Below, in pieces: positions 10,252-22,185 of a DNA stretch of 64,000 nucleotides. A program made the position numbers and the translations under genes. How positions within the stretch are numbered: position 1 is the stretch's first letter; every line of letters begins with the position of its first letter. The notes under the pieces are model-generated. The model did not search any database, was not told the DNA's origin, and was given only the letters and a program-made list of their open reading frames with translations. This DNA is from Pseudomonas sp. 30_B (GTDB lineage Bacteria; Pseudomonadota; Gammaproteobacteria; Pseudomonadales; Pseudomonadaceae): the NCBI RefSeq assembly GCF_017491605.1, contig NZ_JAFGYY010000003.1, forward strand, positions 124,001 to 188,000, given 5' to 3'.

Positions 10252-10285
10252 GTTCGAAAAGGCGTGGAGCGAAGTGAAGGGCGAG

Positions 10286-10291
10286 ATTATA
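10286..10291 (-). promoter_or_regulatory. Candidate -10 of the kdsD-lptB operon
   Basis: A perfect TATAAT on the minus strand, 34 bases upstream of kdsD. The -35 at a 17-base spacing is poor. This is a candidate start for the five-gene LPS operon. Confidence 0.45.
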
Positions 10292-10319
10292 ACGGGAAAA
10301 GCGCCAAAGGCTCATCACA

Positions 10320-10334
10320 CACATTCTTAATGTG
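10320..10334. promoter_or_regulatory. Palindrome in the kdsD/mlaF divergent region
   Basis: CACATT-CTT-AATGTG, perfect 6-bp arms about 30 bases upstream of the kdsD -10. It could be an operator. No known regulator consensus is recognised. Confidence 0.35.
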
Positions 10335-10378
10335 AACGTATTTTGCTGAACATTCCCTTAACGACCCCGGGGCGGGCC

Positions 10379-10408
10379 TTGGGGCGGCGCTTGCCGGAGT
10401 GCTATAGT
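10379..10408 (+). promoter_or_regulatory. Candidate mla operon promoter
   Basis: TTGGGG (10379-10384), an 18-base spacer and TATAGT (10403-10408) preceded by TGC, giving an extended -10. The untranslated leader to mlaF would be about 78 bases. Confidence 0.55.
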
Positions 10409-10491
10409 TCGCGGCCGTTCGGCCTGTCGCGCCGCGCCGTACTCTTTGTTGGGGCGGGCCAAAGGGACAGTGCCGTGATGCAAGGAGTTCT

Positions 10492-11301
10492 ATGAGCACG
10501 AACGACCAATACGCTGTCGAGTTGAAGGGGCTGACCTTCAAGCGCGGCCAGCGTGCGATTTTCGATAACGTGGATATCCGCATCCCGCGCGGCAAGGTCA
10601 CCGGGATCATGGGCCCCTCGGGTTGCGGCAAGACTACCCTGCTGCGGCTGATTGCCGCCCAGCTGCGCCCGTCCAGCGGCGAGGTGTGGGTCAACGGGCA
10701 GAATCTCCCCACCCTGGGGCGCGGCGACCTGTTCGACATGCGCAAGCAGTTCGGCGTGCTGTTCCAGAGTGGTGCGCTGTTCACCGACCTGGATGTCTTC
10801 GAGAACGTCGCCTTCCCGCTGCGGGTGCATACCCAGCTCCCTGACGAGATGATCCGGGACATCGTCCTGATGAAGCTGCAGGCCGTGGGCCTGCGTGGGG
10901 CGGTCGAACTGATGCCGGACGAACTGTCCGGCGGCATGAAGCGCCGTGTGGCGCTGGCCCGCGCCATTGCGCTGGACCCGCAGATCCTCATGTACGACGA
11001 GCCGTTCGTGGGGCAGGACCCGATCGCCATGGGTGTTCTGGTGCGCCTGATCCGCCTGCTCAATGATGCGCTGGGCATCACCAGCATCGTGGTCTCCCAC
11101 GACCTGGCGGAGACCGCCAGCATCGCCGACTACATCTATATCGTCGGTGACGGCCGCGTGCTCGGGCACGGTACGCCGGATCAGCTGCAGCAGCTCGACG
11201 ATGCGCGTGTACGCCAGTTCATGAAGGGCATCCCCGACGGCCCCGTGCCGTTCCATTATCCTGCCCGCGATTATCGCGTCGATCTGCTGGGAGAACGCTG
11301 A
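10492..11301 (+). CDS. mlaF: Phospholipid transport ABC ATPase MlaF
   Basis: A 269-residue ABC ATPase: Walker [11 protein letters not shown] near residue 44, signature [15 protein letters not shown], Walker [14 protein letters not shown]. It drives the MlaFEDB complex that maintains outer-membrane lipid asymmetry. An AAGGAG ribosome site lies just upstream of the ATG. First gene of the mlaFEDCB operon; its stop overlaps the mlaE start. Confidence 0.96.
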   Translation: MSTNDQYAVELKGLTFKRGQRAIFDNVDIRIPRGKVTGIMGPSGCGKTTLLRLIAAQLRPSSGEVWVNGQNLPTLGRGDLFDMRKQFGVLFQSGALFTDLDVFENVAFPLRVHTQLPDEMIRDIVLMKLQAVGLRGAVELMPDELSGGMKRRVALARAIALDPQILMYDEPFVGQDPIAMGVLVRLIRLLNDALGITSIVVSHDLAETASIADYIYIVGDGRVLGHGTPDQLQQLDDARVRQFMKGIPDGPVPFHYPARDYRVDLLGER

Positions 11302-12098
11302 TGCGCAAGACTTCACCGCTCGAGCGAATTCGTCTGCTCGGGCGTGCAGGCCTCGATGTCCTCGAGTCGCTCGGCCGTTCCAGCTTGTTCCTGGTGCACG
11401 CCATCTTCGGTCGCGGCGTTCACAGCGGGGCCTTCCAGCTGCTGGTCAAGCAGCTTTATTCGGTGGGCGTGCTGTCGCTGGCGATCATCGTGGTGTCCGG
11501 GCTGTTCATCGGCATGGTGCTGGCCCTGCAGGGCTACAACATCCTGGTGAGCTATGGTTCCGAGCAGGCCGTCGGCCAGATGGTGGCACTGACTTTGCTG
11601 CGTGAACTGGGGCCGGTGGTGACAGGTCTGTTGTTCGCGGGCCGTGCCGGTTCGGCGCTGACCGCTGAAATCGGCAACATGAAGTCCACTGAACAGCTGT
11701 CGAGCCTGGAGATGATTGGCGTCGATCCGCTCAAGTACATCATTGCGCCGCGCCTGTGGGCCGGTTTCATTTCCATGCCTCTGCTGGCGACTATCTTCAG
11801 TGTCGTCGGCATCTGGGGCGGGGCGATGGTCGCGGTGGACTGGCTGGGCGTGTACGACGGCTCCTACTGGTCGAACATGCAGAACAGCGTGGTGTTCACC
11901 AAGGACATCCTCAATGGTGTGATCAAGAGCGTGGTGTTCGCCTTCGTGGTGACATGGATCGCCGTCTTCCAGGGCTATGACTGCGAGCCCACCTCGGAAG
12001 GTATCAGCCGCGCAACGACGCGCACCGTAGTCTATGCCTCCCTGGCCGTGCTGGGGTTGGACTTCATCCTGACCGCTTTGATGTTTGGAGACTTCTGA
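11301..12098 (+). CDS. mlaE: Phospholipid transport permease MlaE
   Basis: A 265-residue integral membrane permease of the MlaE family with about five to six hydrophobic segments. The conserved [24 protein letters not shown] region (family coupling loop) is intact. It overlaps mlaF and mlaD by one base each, so translation is coupled. Confidence 0.96.
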   Translation: MRKTSPLERIRLLGRAGLDVLESLGRSSLFLVHAIFGRGVHSGAFQLLVKQLYSVGVLSLAIIVVSGLFIGMVLALQGYNILVSYGSEQAVGQMVALTLLRELGPVVTGLLFAGRAGSALTAEIGNMKSTEQLSSLEMIGVDPLKYIIAPRLWAGFISMPLLATIFSVVGIWGGAMVAVDWLGVYDGSYWSNMQNSVVFTKDILNGVIKSVVFAFVVTWIAVFQGYDCEPTSEGISRATTRTVVYASLAVLGLDFILTALMFGDF

Positions 12099-12571
12099 TG
12101 CAAACCCGCACCCTGGAGATTGGTGTAGGCCTGTTCATTCTGGCCGGTCTGCTGGCCCTGCTGCTGTTGGCCCTGCGGGTCAGCGGCCTGACTATCGGCA
12201 ATTCGGGCGACACCTACAGACTGTATGCCTATTTCGACAATATTTCCGGTGTCACCGTGCGCGGCAAGGTGACCATGGCGGGTGTGACCATCGGCAAGGT
12301 CACCGCTATCGATCTGGATCACGATACCTACCGCGGGCGCGTGACCATGGAGATCAATCGTCAGGTGAACAACCTGCCGGACGACTCCACCGCTTCCATC
12401 CTCACCGCCGGCCTGCTGGGTGAGAAGTACATCGGTATCAGCGTCGGCGGCGACGAAGAGTTGCTCAAGGATGGCGATACCATCAAGGACACCCAGTCCG
12501 CCCTGGTGCTCGAAGACCTGATCGGCAAATTCCTGCTGAATTCAGTCAACAAAGACGACTCGAAGAAATGA
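12098..12571 (+). CDS. mlaD: MCE-domain substrate-binding protein MlaD
   Basis: A 157-residue protein with one N-terminal membrane anchor (about residues 8-28) and a single periplasmic MCE domain that forms the hexameric lipid ring on MlaE. The length is slightly below the E. coli protein, as is common when the C-terminal tail is short. Confidence 0.95.
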   Translation: MQTRTLEIGVGLFILAGLLALLLLALRVSGLTIGNSGDTYRLYAYFDNISGVTVRGKVTMAGVTIGKVTAIDLDHDTYRGRVTMEINRQVNNLPDDSTASILTAGLLGEKYIGISVGGDEELLKDGDTIKDTQSALVLEDLIGKFLLNSVNKDDSKK

Positions 12572-12582
12572 GGACTCATTCC

Positions 12583-13236
12583 ATGTTGAAAACCCTGCGT
12601 CGTGGCCTTCTGGTCGTGCTCGCCATGCTGCCGCTGTTCGCTCAGGCCGAGCAGACCGCACAGCAAGTGGTACAGCAGACCGTCGACAGCCTGTTGAGTG
12701 ACCTGAAAACCAACAAGGCCAACTACAAGGCCAATCCCCAGGCGTTCTACGACACCCTGAACCGCATTCTCGGTCCGGTGGTTGACTCCGAGGGCATCGC
12801 CAAGGGTGTGATGACCGTCAAGTATTCGCGCGGCGCCACTCCGGAGCAGATCAAGCGCTTCGAGGAAACCTTCAAGGGCAGCCTGTTCCAGTTCTACGGC
12901 AACGCCCTGCTCGAGTACGACAACCAGACCATCCGCGTGCTGCCGTCCACTGGCAAGCAGGACCCGGAACGTGCTGCGGTGAACATGGAAGTGGTCGGTA
13001 CCAACGGTGCCGTCTATCCGGTGCAGTACACCATGGTCAACCAGGGCGGCAACTGGCGTCTGCGTAACGTGATCATCAACGGTATCAACATCGGCAAGCT
13101 GTTCCGCGACCAGTTCGCCGACTCCATGCAGAAGAACGGCAATGACCTGGAGAAGACCATTGCGGGTTGGGGTCAGGTAGTTGCCCACGCGCAGGAATCG
13201 GCCAAGGGCCAGAAGCCGGAAGGCGGCGCCCAATGA
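12583..13236 (+). CDS. mlaC: Periplasmic phospholipid-binding protein MlaC
   Basis: A 217-residue soluble lipid carrier (Tol_Ttg2 family) with a signal peptide ending FAQA. I chose the ATG at 12583 because a GAGG site at 12570-12573 is correctly spaced. An in-frame ATG at 12568 overlaps mlaD and would add five residues before the basic signal start. MlaC shuttles lipid between outer-membrane MlaA (not here) and MlaD. Confidence 0.93.
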   Translation: MLKTLRRGLLVVLAMLPLFAQAEQTAQQVVQQTVDSLLSDLKTNKANYKANPQAFYDTLNRILGPVVDSEGIAKGVMTVKYSRGATPEQIKRFEETFKGSLFQFYGNALLEYDNQTIRVLPSTGKQDPERAAVNMEVVGTNGAVYPVQYTMVNQGGNWRLRNVIINGINIGKLFRDQFADSMQKNGNDLEKTIAGWGQVVAHAQESAKGQKPEGGAQ

Positions 13237-13541
13237 GCCAAGGCAGCGTCACGCAGCGCGCCGACGGTGAGCTTGCGCTGGCCGGTGTGCTGGACTACAG
13301 CACCGGCCCTGCGTTGCGCACGCAGGGCGGTTGCCTGATCGCCGCGAGCAAGGCCAGCGCAGTGCGTCTGGATTGCTCGGCGGTGGAGCGCTCCAGCAGC
13401 GTCGGATTGTCGCTGCTGCTGTCCTTCACCCGTGATGCGCGCAAGGCCGGTAAAACGCTGCAGATCGTTGGGATGCCCAAGGACATGCAGGAAATCGCCA
13501 AGGTTGGCGGTCTCCTGGAGATCCTGCCGTTACAGCATTGA
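13233..13541 (+). CDS. mlaB: STAS-domain protein MlaB
   Basis: A 102-residue STAS-domain protein that binds MlaF and stabilises the ATPase complex. The start ATG overlaps the mlaC stop (ATGA). The segment LDCSAVERSSSVGLSLLL matches the STAS core with its conserved serine region. Last gene of the operon; a terminator follows. Confidence 0.92.
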   Translation: MSQGSVTQRADGELALAGVLDYSTGPALRTQGGCLIAASKASAVRLDCSAVERSSSVGLSLLLSFTRDARKAGKTLQIVGMPKDMQEIAKVGGLLEILPLQH

Positions 13542-13550
13542 AACATTGAG

Positions 13551-13606
13551 AAAGCCCTCCGTCCGCGACTTCCCCTGCCGGGGTTCGCAGGCGGGGGGCT
13601 TTTTTG
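13551..13606 (+). terminator. Terminator after mlaB
   Basis: An AGCCCTCC arm pairs with GGGGGGCT, with an inner CCCTGCCGGGG hairpin, followed by a T run at 13600-13605. Confidence 0.8.
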
Positions 13607-13651
13607 TATCATGGCCGACCCGCGCGCGTAGGGCGCCGAACGAGGTTGAGC

Positions 13652-15179
<1,528 letters not shown>

Positions 15180-15193
15180 GGCTGAGCCAGACC

Positions 15194-15829
15194 ATGCTGA
15201 CGATTGCCCTGTCCAAGGGCCGCATCCTCGACGACACCCTGCCGCTGCTCGCAGCGGCAGGCATCGTGCCGACCGAGAATCCGGACAAGAGCCGCAAGCT
15301 GATCATCCCCACCACCCTCGATGACGTGCGCCTGCTGATCGTGCGCGCCACCGACGTGCCGACCTACGTCGAGCACGGTGCCGCCGACCTCGGCGTGGCG
15401 GGCAAGGACGTACTCATGGAATACGGTGGCCAGGGCCTGTACGAGCCGCTGGACCTGAAGATCGCCAACTGCAAGCTGATGACCGCCGGCGCGGTCGGCG
15501 CGCCGGAACCCAAGGGGCGCCTGCGCGTGGCCACCAAGTTCGTCAACGTCGCCAAGCGCTACTATGCCGAACAGGGCCGTCAGGTCGACGTGATCAAGCT
15601 GTACGGCTCGATGGAGCTGGCACCGCTGGTCGGCCTCGCCGACAAGATCATCGACGTGGTCGACACCGGTAATACCCTGCGCGCGAACGGCCTGGAGCCC
15701 CAGGAACTGATCGCGCACATCAGCTCGCGCCTGGTCGTGAACAAGGCTTCGATGAAGATGCAGCACGCGCGCATCCAGGCCCTGATCGACACCCTGCGCG
15801 AAGCGGTAGAGTCTCGACACCGGGCGTAA
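15194..15829 (+). CDS. hisG: ATP phosphoribosyltransferase, short form
   Basis: A 211-residue catalytic HisG that condenses ATP with PRPP to begin histidine synthesis. It lacks the C-terminal regulatory domain of the long form and so needs HisZ as regulatory partner; no hisZ is in this window. ATG at 15194 chosen for the canonical [11 protein letters not shown] start. Downstream, a 136-bp structured repeat separates it from hisD. Confidence 0.97.
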   Translation: MLTIALSKGRILDDTLPLLAAAGIVPTENPDKSRKLIIPTTLDDVRLLIVRATDVPTYVEHGAADLGVAGKDVLMEYGGQGLYEPLDLKIANCKLMTAGAVGAPEPKGRLRVATKFVNVAKRYYAEQGRQVDVIKLYGSMELAPLVGLADKIIDVVDTGNTLRANGLEPQELIAHISSRLVVNKASMKMQHARIQALIDTLREAVESRHRA

Positions 15830-15928
15830 TTCCTAGCGCGGCTATCTGCCGCGCCCGCCTATCCGTGTCATAGCCAAATTTTCTCGGGTGCCCGCACGGT
15901 AGGCTTGGTAGTCTTGCGGCGCCCGAGA

Positions 15929-16064
15929 ACCTGTCCCTGATCTACTGCACTCGATCAGGCGGCGTTGAAAACAGCCTCGGAATGCTCATTCACAGCACGT
16001 GAACTCCGCTTCCTCGCCTGTTTTCGCCTTGCCTGATCTTCGCTCGCGACGACCAGGGACAGGT
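15929..16064. repeat. Structured intergenic repeat, copy A (between hisG and hisD)
   Basis: Outer arms ACCTGTCCCTG (15929-15939) and CAGGGACAGGT (16054-16064) are perfect complements. A second stem pairs GATCAGGC (15953-15960) with GCCTGATC (16031-16038), a third GAAAACAG (15967-15974) with CTGTTTTC (16018-16025), and a central hairpin TTCAC (15989-15993) with GTGAA (15999-16003). It shares its core with the copy at 20558 but not its outer arms. The 99 bases before it hold nothing else I recognise. Confidence 0.85.
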
Positions 16065-16093
16065 CCTAATCACGCCAATTAAAGAGGCCAGCT

Positions 16094-17416
16094 ATGACCG
16101 CACCCTTCGCCATCCGTCGACTCAACGCCGCCGATCCGGACTTCGCGCGTCATCTGGACCATCTGCTCTCCTGGGAAAGCGTGTCCGACGATGCGGTGAA
16201 CCAGCGCGTGCTGGACATCATCGCCGACGTGCGCAGCCGTGGTGACGCTGCCGTTGTGGAGTTCACCCAGCGCTTCGACGGAGTCGACGCCAAGTCCATG
16301 GCCGACCTGATCCTGCCGCGCGAGCGCCTGGAGCTGGCCCTGACCCGCATCACCCCGGCCCAGCGCGAAGCGCTGGAAACCGCCGCCAATCGCGTGCGCA
16401 GCTACCACGAGAAGCAGAAGCAGGACTCCTGGCGCTACACCGAAGCCGACGGCACCGTGCTCGGCCAGCAGGTCACCCCGCTGGATCGCGCCGGCCTGTA
16501 CGTGCCCGGCGGCAAGGCGTCCTATCCGTCGTCCGTGCTGATGAACGCCATTCCGGCCAAGGTCGCCGGCGTCGCCGAAGTGGTGATGGTGGTGCCGACT
16601 CCGCGCGGCGAGATCAACGAAATCGTCCTGGCCGCCGCCTGCATCGCCGGCGTCGACCGCGTCTTCACCATCGGTGGCGCCCAGGCCGTGGCTGCGCTGG
16701 CCTACGGCACCGAGAGCGTGCCGCAGGTGGACAAGATCGTCGGCCCGGGCAACATCTATGTCGCCACCGCCAAGCGCCACGTGTTCGGCCAGGTCGGCAT
16801 CGACATGATCGCCGGCCCCTCCGAAATCCTCGTGGTCTGCGACGGCGGCACCGATCCCGACTGGATCGCCATGGACCTGTTCTCCCAGGCCGAGCACGAC
16901 GAGGATGCCCAGGCCATCCTGGTCAGCCCGGACGCCAAATTCCTGGACAAGGTCGCCGCCAGCATCGAGAAGCTGCTGCCGACCATGGAGCGCGCCGAGA
17001 TCATCCGCACTTCGCTGACCAATCGCGGTGCACTGATCCTGGTCGCCGACCAGGCGCGTGCCTGCGAGGTCGCCAACCGTATCGCTCCGGAGCACCTGGA
17101 GCTTTCCGTGGCCGACCCGGAAAGCTGGCTGCCGAAGATCCGCCACGCCGGCGCCATCTTCATGGGCCGCTACACCGCCGAGGCGCTGGGCGACTACTGC
17201 GCCGGTCCGAACCATGTGCTGCCGACTTCCGGTACTGCGCGCTTCTCCTCACCGCTGGGCGTGTACGACTTCCAGAAGCGCTCCTCGATCATCTTCTGCT
17301 CCGCGTCGGGTGCTTCCGAGCTGGGCAAGACCGCTTCGATCCTGGCCCGTGGCGAGTCGCTGACCGCCCACGCGCGCAGCGCCGAATTCCGCATCCTTGA
17401 CGACAAGAGTGAGTAA
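16094..17416 (+). CDS. hisD: Histidinol dehydrogenase
   Basis: A 440-residue zinc enzyme catalysing the last two steps of histidine synthesis (histidinol to histidine, two NAD+). Family segments [24 protein letters not shown] and [10 protein letters not shown] are all present, including the Gln/His zinc ligands of SQAEH. It is followed at 3 bases by hisC. Confidence 0.97.
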   Translation: MTAPFAIRRLNAADPDFARHLDHLLSWESVSDDAVNQRVLDIIADVRSRGDAAVVEFTQRFDGVDAKSMADLILPRERLELALTRITPAQREALETAANRVRSYHEKQKQDSWRYTEADGTVLGQQVTPLDRAGLYVPGGKASYPSSVLMNAIPAKVAGVAEVVMVVPTPRGEINEIVLAAACIAGVDRVFTIGGAQAVAALAYGTESVPQVDKIVGPGNIYVATAKRHVFGQVGIDMIAGPSEILVVCDGGTDPDWIAMDLFSQAEHDEDAQAILVSPDAKFLDKVAASIEKLLPTMERAEIIRTSLTNRGALILVADQARACEVANRIAPEHLELSVADPESWLPKIRHAGAIFMGRYTAEALGDYCAGPNHVLPTSGTARFSSPLGVYDFQKRSSIIFCSASGASELGKTASILARGESLTAHARSAEFRILDDKSE

Positions 17417-17419
17417 CGC

Positions 17420-18475
17420 ATGAGCAAATTCTGGAGTCCCTTCGTCAAGGAACTGGTGCCCTACGTTCCGGGCGAGCAGCCGAAGCTGGCCAAGCTGATC
17501 AAGCTGAACACCAACGAGAACCCCTATGGCCCATCGCCGAAGGTGGTTGCGGCAATCCAGGCCGAGCTGAACGACACGCTGCGCCTGTACCCGGACCCGA
17601 ACGCTGACCGCCTGAAGCAGACCATCGCCGAGTACCACGGCGTGAAGACCTCCCAGCTCTTCGTCGGCAACGGGTCGGACGAGGTCCTGGCTCATGCCTT
17701 CCACGCATTGTTCCAGCACGGCAAGCCGCTGCTGTTCCCCGACGTGACCTACAGCTTCTACCCGGTCTACTGCGGCCTCTACGGCATCGACTTCGAAGCG
17801 CTGCCGCTGGACGAGCAGTTCCAGATTCGCGTCGAGGATTACGCGCGCCCCAACGGCGGCATCATCTTCCCCAACCCCAACGCGCCCACTGGTTGCCTGC
17901 TGCCGCTGGAGGCCATCGAGCGCCTGCTGCAGGCCAGCCCGGACAGCGTGGTGCTGGTGGACGAAGCCTACGTCGATTTCGGTGGCGAGACTGCGATTTC
18001 CCTGGTCAATCGCTACCCGAACCTGCTGGTGGCGCAGACCCTGTCCAAGTCGCGCTCGCTGGCGGGCCTGCGGGTCGGCTTCGCAGTCGGCCACGAGGAC
18101 CTGATCGAAGCGCTGGAGCGGGTGAAGAACAGCTTCAACTCCTATCCGCTGGACCGCCTGGCCCTGGCCGGCGCGGTGGCGTCCTTCGAGGACCAGGCCT
18201 ATTTCGAGCAGACCTGCAACGCGGTTATCCACAGCCGCGAGAAGCTGGTCGCCGAGCTCAAGACCCTGGGCTTCGACGTGCTGCCGTCGGCGGCGAACTT
18301 CATCTTCGCCCGTCATCCGCAGCGTGATGGCGCCGAGCTGGCCGCAGCCCTGCGTGAGGAAGGCGTGATCGTGCGTCACTTCAAGCAGCCGCGGATCAAC
18401 CAGTTCCTGCGCATCAGCATCGGCACCGAGGAGCAGAACCAGGCGCTGGTGGATGCGCTGCGTCTGAAGCTGTAA
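17420..18475 (+). CDS. hisC: Histidinol-phosphate aminotransferase
   Basis: A 351-residue PLP-dependent class I/II aminotransferase converting imidazole acetol-phosphate to histidinol-phosphate. [12 protein letters not shown] forms the N-terminal substrate loop, VDEAYVDF holds the PLP aspartate/tyrosine, and the Schiff-base lysine is in [14 protein letters not shown]. Pseudomonads often carry a second hisC elsewhere; this one clusters with hisG and hisD. Confidence 0.96.
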   Translation: MSKFWSPFVKELVPYVPGEQPKLAKLIKLNTNENPYGPSPKVVAAIQAELNDTLRLYPDPNADRLKQTIAEYHGVKTSQLFVGNGSDEVLAHAFHALFQHGKPLLFPDVTYSFYPVYCGLYGIDFEALPLDEQFQIRVEDYARPNGGIIFPNPNAPTGCLLPLEAIERLLQASPDSVVLVDEAYVDFGGETAISLVNRYPNLLVAQTLSKSRSLAGLRVGFAVGHEDLIEALERVKNSFNSYPLDRLALAGAVASFEDQAYFEQTCNAVIHSREKLVAELKTLGFDVLPSAANFIFARHPQRDGAELAAALREEGVIVRHFKQPRINQFLRISIGTEEQNQALVDALRLKL

Positions 18476-18490
18476 GGCTTTCGCAGTAAA

Positions 18491-18520
18491 CGAAAACGGC
18501 GCCCTCGGGCGCCGTTTTCG
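18491..18520. terminator. Bidirectional terminator between hisC and algW
   Basis: Perfect stem CGAAAACGGCGCCC / GGGCGCCGTTTTCG with A and T tracts on its two sides; serves the converging his and algW transcripts. Confidence 0.9.
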
Positions 18521-18536
18521 TTTTCGGGTTCTGGCC

Positions 18537-19685
<1,149 letters not shown>

Positions 19686-19739
19686 CGAAGAAAATCCTTG
19701 GGGTTGCTTGGCCGGGGGATGGCCGATAGGGTGGCGGCC

Positions 19740-19745
19740 ATTATA
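19740..19745 (-). promoter_or_regulatory. Candidate algW -10
   Basis: A TATAAT on the minus strand, 55 bases before the algW ATG; no convincing -35. Confidence 0.35.
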
Positions 19746-19798
19746 CGGGCGGCGGGCCAAGAAAATAGACGTTCGCCGCCGTTGTTGGAGGAATTTCG

Positions 19799-20557
19799 AT
19801 GGCTATCGCACTGAGTACGCTGGTCGAGGAAGCGGACCGTTTTCTCGATGCGGCGAAGATCCAGGATTACTGCCCCAACGGCCTGCAGGTCGAGGGGCGC
19901 CCACAGGTGCGCCGCATCTTGTCCGGCGTGACCGCCAGCCAGGCGCTGCTGGATGCCGCCGTGGAAGCCGACGCCGATGTGGTGCTGGTGCATCACGGCT
20001 ATTTCTGGAAGGGCGAGAACCCTTGCGTGGTCGGCATGAAGCAGCGGCGCCTGAAGACCCTGCTGAACCGCGACATCAGCCTGCTGGCCTATCACTTGCC
20101 GCTGGACCTGCACCCCGAGGTGGGCAACAACGTGCAGCTCGGCCGCCAGCTCGGCTTTGAGATCGAGGGGCCGCTGGAGCCGGGCAATCCGCGCTCCATC
20201 GTGCTGGTCGGCTCGCTGCCCGAGCCCATGTTGCCGAGCGATCTGGCGATCCACGTGCGCGACGTGCTGGGGCGCGAACCGCTGTTGGTGGAAGGCGAGC
20301 GGCCGATCCGCCGCATCGCCTGGTGCACCGGCGGTGCCCAGGGCTATATCGACCAGGCGATCGCTGCCGGCGTGGACGCCTACCTGACCGGCGAGGTTTC
20401 CGAGCAGACCGTGCACAGCGCTCGGGAAAACGGCATCAGCTTCATTGCCGCCGGCCACCACGCCACCGAGCGATACGGCGTGCAGGCGCTGGGGGATTAC
20501 CTCGCCAGGCGCTTCGCCGTTGAGCATCTGTTCATCGATTGCCCGAATCCCGCCTGA
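19799..20557 (+). CDS. Nif3-like dinuclear metal-centre protein
   Basis: A 252-residue NIF3/YbgI-family protein. Metal-ligand motifs are visible: VLVHHGYFWKG (tandem His), YHLPLDLHPEVGNN and the C-terminal AGHHATERYG. Family members form toroidal hexamers with a dimetal site. Proposed roles (GTP cyclohydrolase-like, tRNA-related, metal chaperone) are not settled, so I give no gene symbol. GGAGG immediately upstream sets the start. Confidence 0.93.
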   Translation: MAIALSTLVEEADRFLDAAKIQDYCPNGLQVEGRPQVRRILSGVTASQALLDAAVEADADVVLVHHGYFWKGENPCVVGMKQRRLKTLLNRDISLLAYHLPLDLHPEVGNNVQLGRQLGFEIEGPLEPGNPRSIVLVGSLPEPMLPSDLAIHVRDVLGREPLLVEGERPIRRIAWCTGGAQGYIDQAIAAGVDAYLTGEVSEQTVHSARENGISFIAAGHHATERYGVQALGDYLARRFAVEHLFIDCPNPA

Positions 20558-20697
20558 GAGCCTGATTACGATCTGCTGCGCGTCGGCACAACTGCGTTAA
20601 AAACAGGCTCGGAATGCTCATTTACAGCTCGTAAACTCCGCGTCCTCGCCTGTTTTTGCCTTGTTCTGCTCTAGCTCGCGAGATCGTAATCAAGCTC
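20558..20697. repeat. Structured intergenic repeat, copy B (after the Nif3 gene)
   Basis: Outer arms GAGCCTGATTACGATCT (20558-20574) and AGATCGTAATCAAGCTC (20681-20697) pair at 16 of 17 positions. Inner stem AAAAACAGGC (20599-20608) pairs with GCCTGTTTTT (20648-20657), and a central hairpin TTTAC (20621-20625) pairs with GTAAA (20631-20635). The core is the same as copy A at 15929. It begins directly after the Nif3 gene stop and lies between convergent genes. Confidence 0.85.
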
Positions 20698-20730
20698 TAG
20701 GGCCGGCACGGCCGGCCTCGGCCGGAACGC

Positions 20731-21837
20731 TTACGGCGTCGTCGCGTAGCGCTGGCGCGCCTGGCCTACGGCCTTGCCCAGTTCCCACACGGCCATGGCG
20801 TAGTGGGTGCTGTGGTTGTAGCGGGTGATCACGAAGAAGTTCGGCAGGCCGTACCAGTACTGGTAGTTGCTGCCCATGTCCAGGCGCAGCAGGCTGGCCT
20901 GCTGGTGGCCGTTGAGCGAGCCCTGCGGGCGCAGGCCGACGGCGGACAGGGTGGCGACCGGGTACAGGGTCTGGAAGCCATTCTCCAGCGATGGCGCCTG
21001 GCCGCTGGCGGGCACCGCCACCATGTCGCCACTGATCCAGCCGTGCTGCTTGAAGTAGTTGGCCACGCTGCCGATGGCGTCGCGCGGGTTCCACAGGTCG
21101 ATATGACCGTCGCCGTCGAAGTCCACCGCGTACTGGGTGAAGGATGAGGGCATGAACTGCCCGTAGCCCATGGCGCCGGCATAGGAGCCGCGCAGTGCCA
21201 GCGGGTCGTCGCCCTCCTTGCGTGCCTGCAGCAGGAACTGCTCCAGTTCGCCGCTGAAGAACTCGGCGCGGCGCGGGTAGGAGAAGGACAGGGTGGCCAG
21301 CGCATCGATGATCCGCGTCTTGCCCATCACGCGACCCCAGCGGGTTTCCACGCCGATGATGCCGACGATGATTTCCGGCGGTACGCCATAGGTACGGTAG
21401 GCGCGCATCAGGTCGCCCTCGTACTGGTTCCAGAACTGCACGCCATTTTGCACGTTGCCCGGAGTGATGAACTTCTTCCGGTAGCGCAGCCAGGCGCCGT
21501 TCGGCCCGCTGGGCGGCGTGTAGGTCGGTGCCTGGCGGTCCATCAGGCGGATTACCCAGTCCAGTTCCTGGGTCTGGGCGAACAGGTCATGCAGGTCCTG
21601 CCGGTTGAAGCCGTGCTTGCTCACCATCATGTCGATGAAGCGATTGGCATTGGCATTGTTGGCGTAATCGCCGCGCAGCGGGGTGATCGGCTGCACCGAG
21701 CCGAACGTCGGATGGGCGCTCGGGCTGATGAGCGTGGGGGCTTGCGGCTTGGCGGCGGCCTGTGGAGCGGGTGTGGGTTTGCTGCTGCACGCTGAAATCA
21801 GGACAAGCAAAGGCAGAGCGAAAGCGATGCGGCGCAT
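20731..21837 (-). CDS. mltB: Lytic murein transglycosylase B (lipoprotein)
   Basis: A 368-residue family-3 lytic transglycosylase that cuts glycan strands with formation of 1,6-anhydroMurNAc ends. A lipoprotein signal (LVLISAC, Cys near residue 18) anchors it in a membrane. The catalytic glutamate is in IIGVETRWGR, and the GAMGYGQFMPSSF segment is conserved. I took the ATG at 21837 because only this start yields a signal peptide. Outer-membrane location is inferred from the residues after the cysteine (Ser-Ser, not Asp). Confidence 0.93.
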   Translation of the reverse strand: MRRIAFALPLLVLISACSSKPTPAPQAAAKPQAPTLISPSAHPTFGSVQPITPLRGDYANNANANRFIDMMVSKHGFNRQDLHDLFAQTQELDWVIRLMDRQAPTYTPPSGPNGAWLRYRKKFITPGNVQNGVQFWNQYEGDLMRAYRTYGVPPEIIVGIIGVETRWGRVMGKTRIIDALATLSFSYPRRAEFFSGELEQFLLQARKEGDDPLALRGSYAGAMGYGQFMPSSFTQYAVDFDGDGHIDLWNPRDAIGSVANYFKQHGWISGDMVAVPASGQAPSLENGFQTLYPVATLSAVGLRPQGSLNGHQQASLLRLDMGSNYQYWYGLPNFFVITRYNHSTHYAMAVWELGKAVGQARQRYATTP

Positions 21838-22185
21838 GGGAAATCTTCTGGGGCGGGTAAAAGTGCTCGCTATGCTAGCGCAGCGCGCTTTCCAGGCAAG
21901 CGCAAGTCGCGAAGTACTGGCTCTCAATCTGTTGCAGGAAGCGTTTTCCGGATGATCGGCAGGGCGTATTCGAGGAGTCATTCGCGGCGCGTTCGGAGCT
22001 TCGTATCCCAGGTGCTGGAATGCCATGCAGGCCGGCAATCCCGCGGGCTTCACCAGTGAGCGCGGACGGCTATATGTGTATATTTTTTCGGTATAAAAGG
22101 CGCGCCGGTTAGAGTCTCGCGCTGTGTTAGAGTGCGCCCTCGTCTACGGCCCGAAGGCCGTCCATAAGCAATTCCGTGAGTAGCC
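21838..22185. other. Intergenic region mltB/cysD (348 bp), no gene seen
   Basis: It holds the candidate mltB promoter at 21872-21899 and an A/T-rich tract at 22071-22098 followed by two copies of TTAGAGT 18 bp apart (from 22109 and 22127) upstream of cysD. Sulfur-regulated promoters are expected here, but I cannot identify a CysB site by eye. I see no coding potential that resembles a protein family. Confidence 0.5.
21872..21899 (-). promoter_or_regulatory. Candidate mltB promoter
   Basis: Minus strand TTGCCT, 16-base spacer, TAGCAT, about 35 bases before the mltB ATG. Confidence 0.4.
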
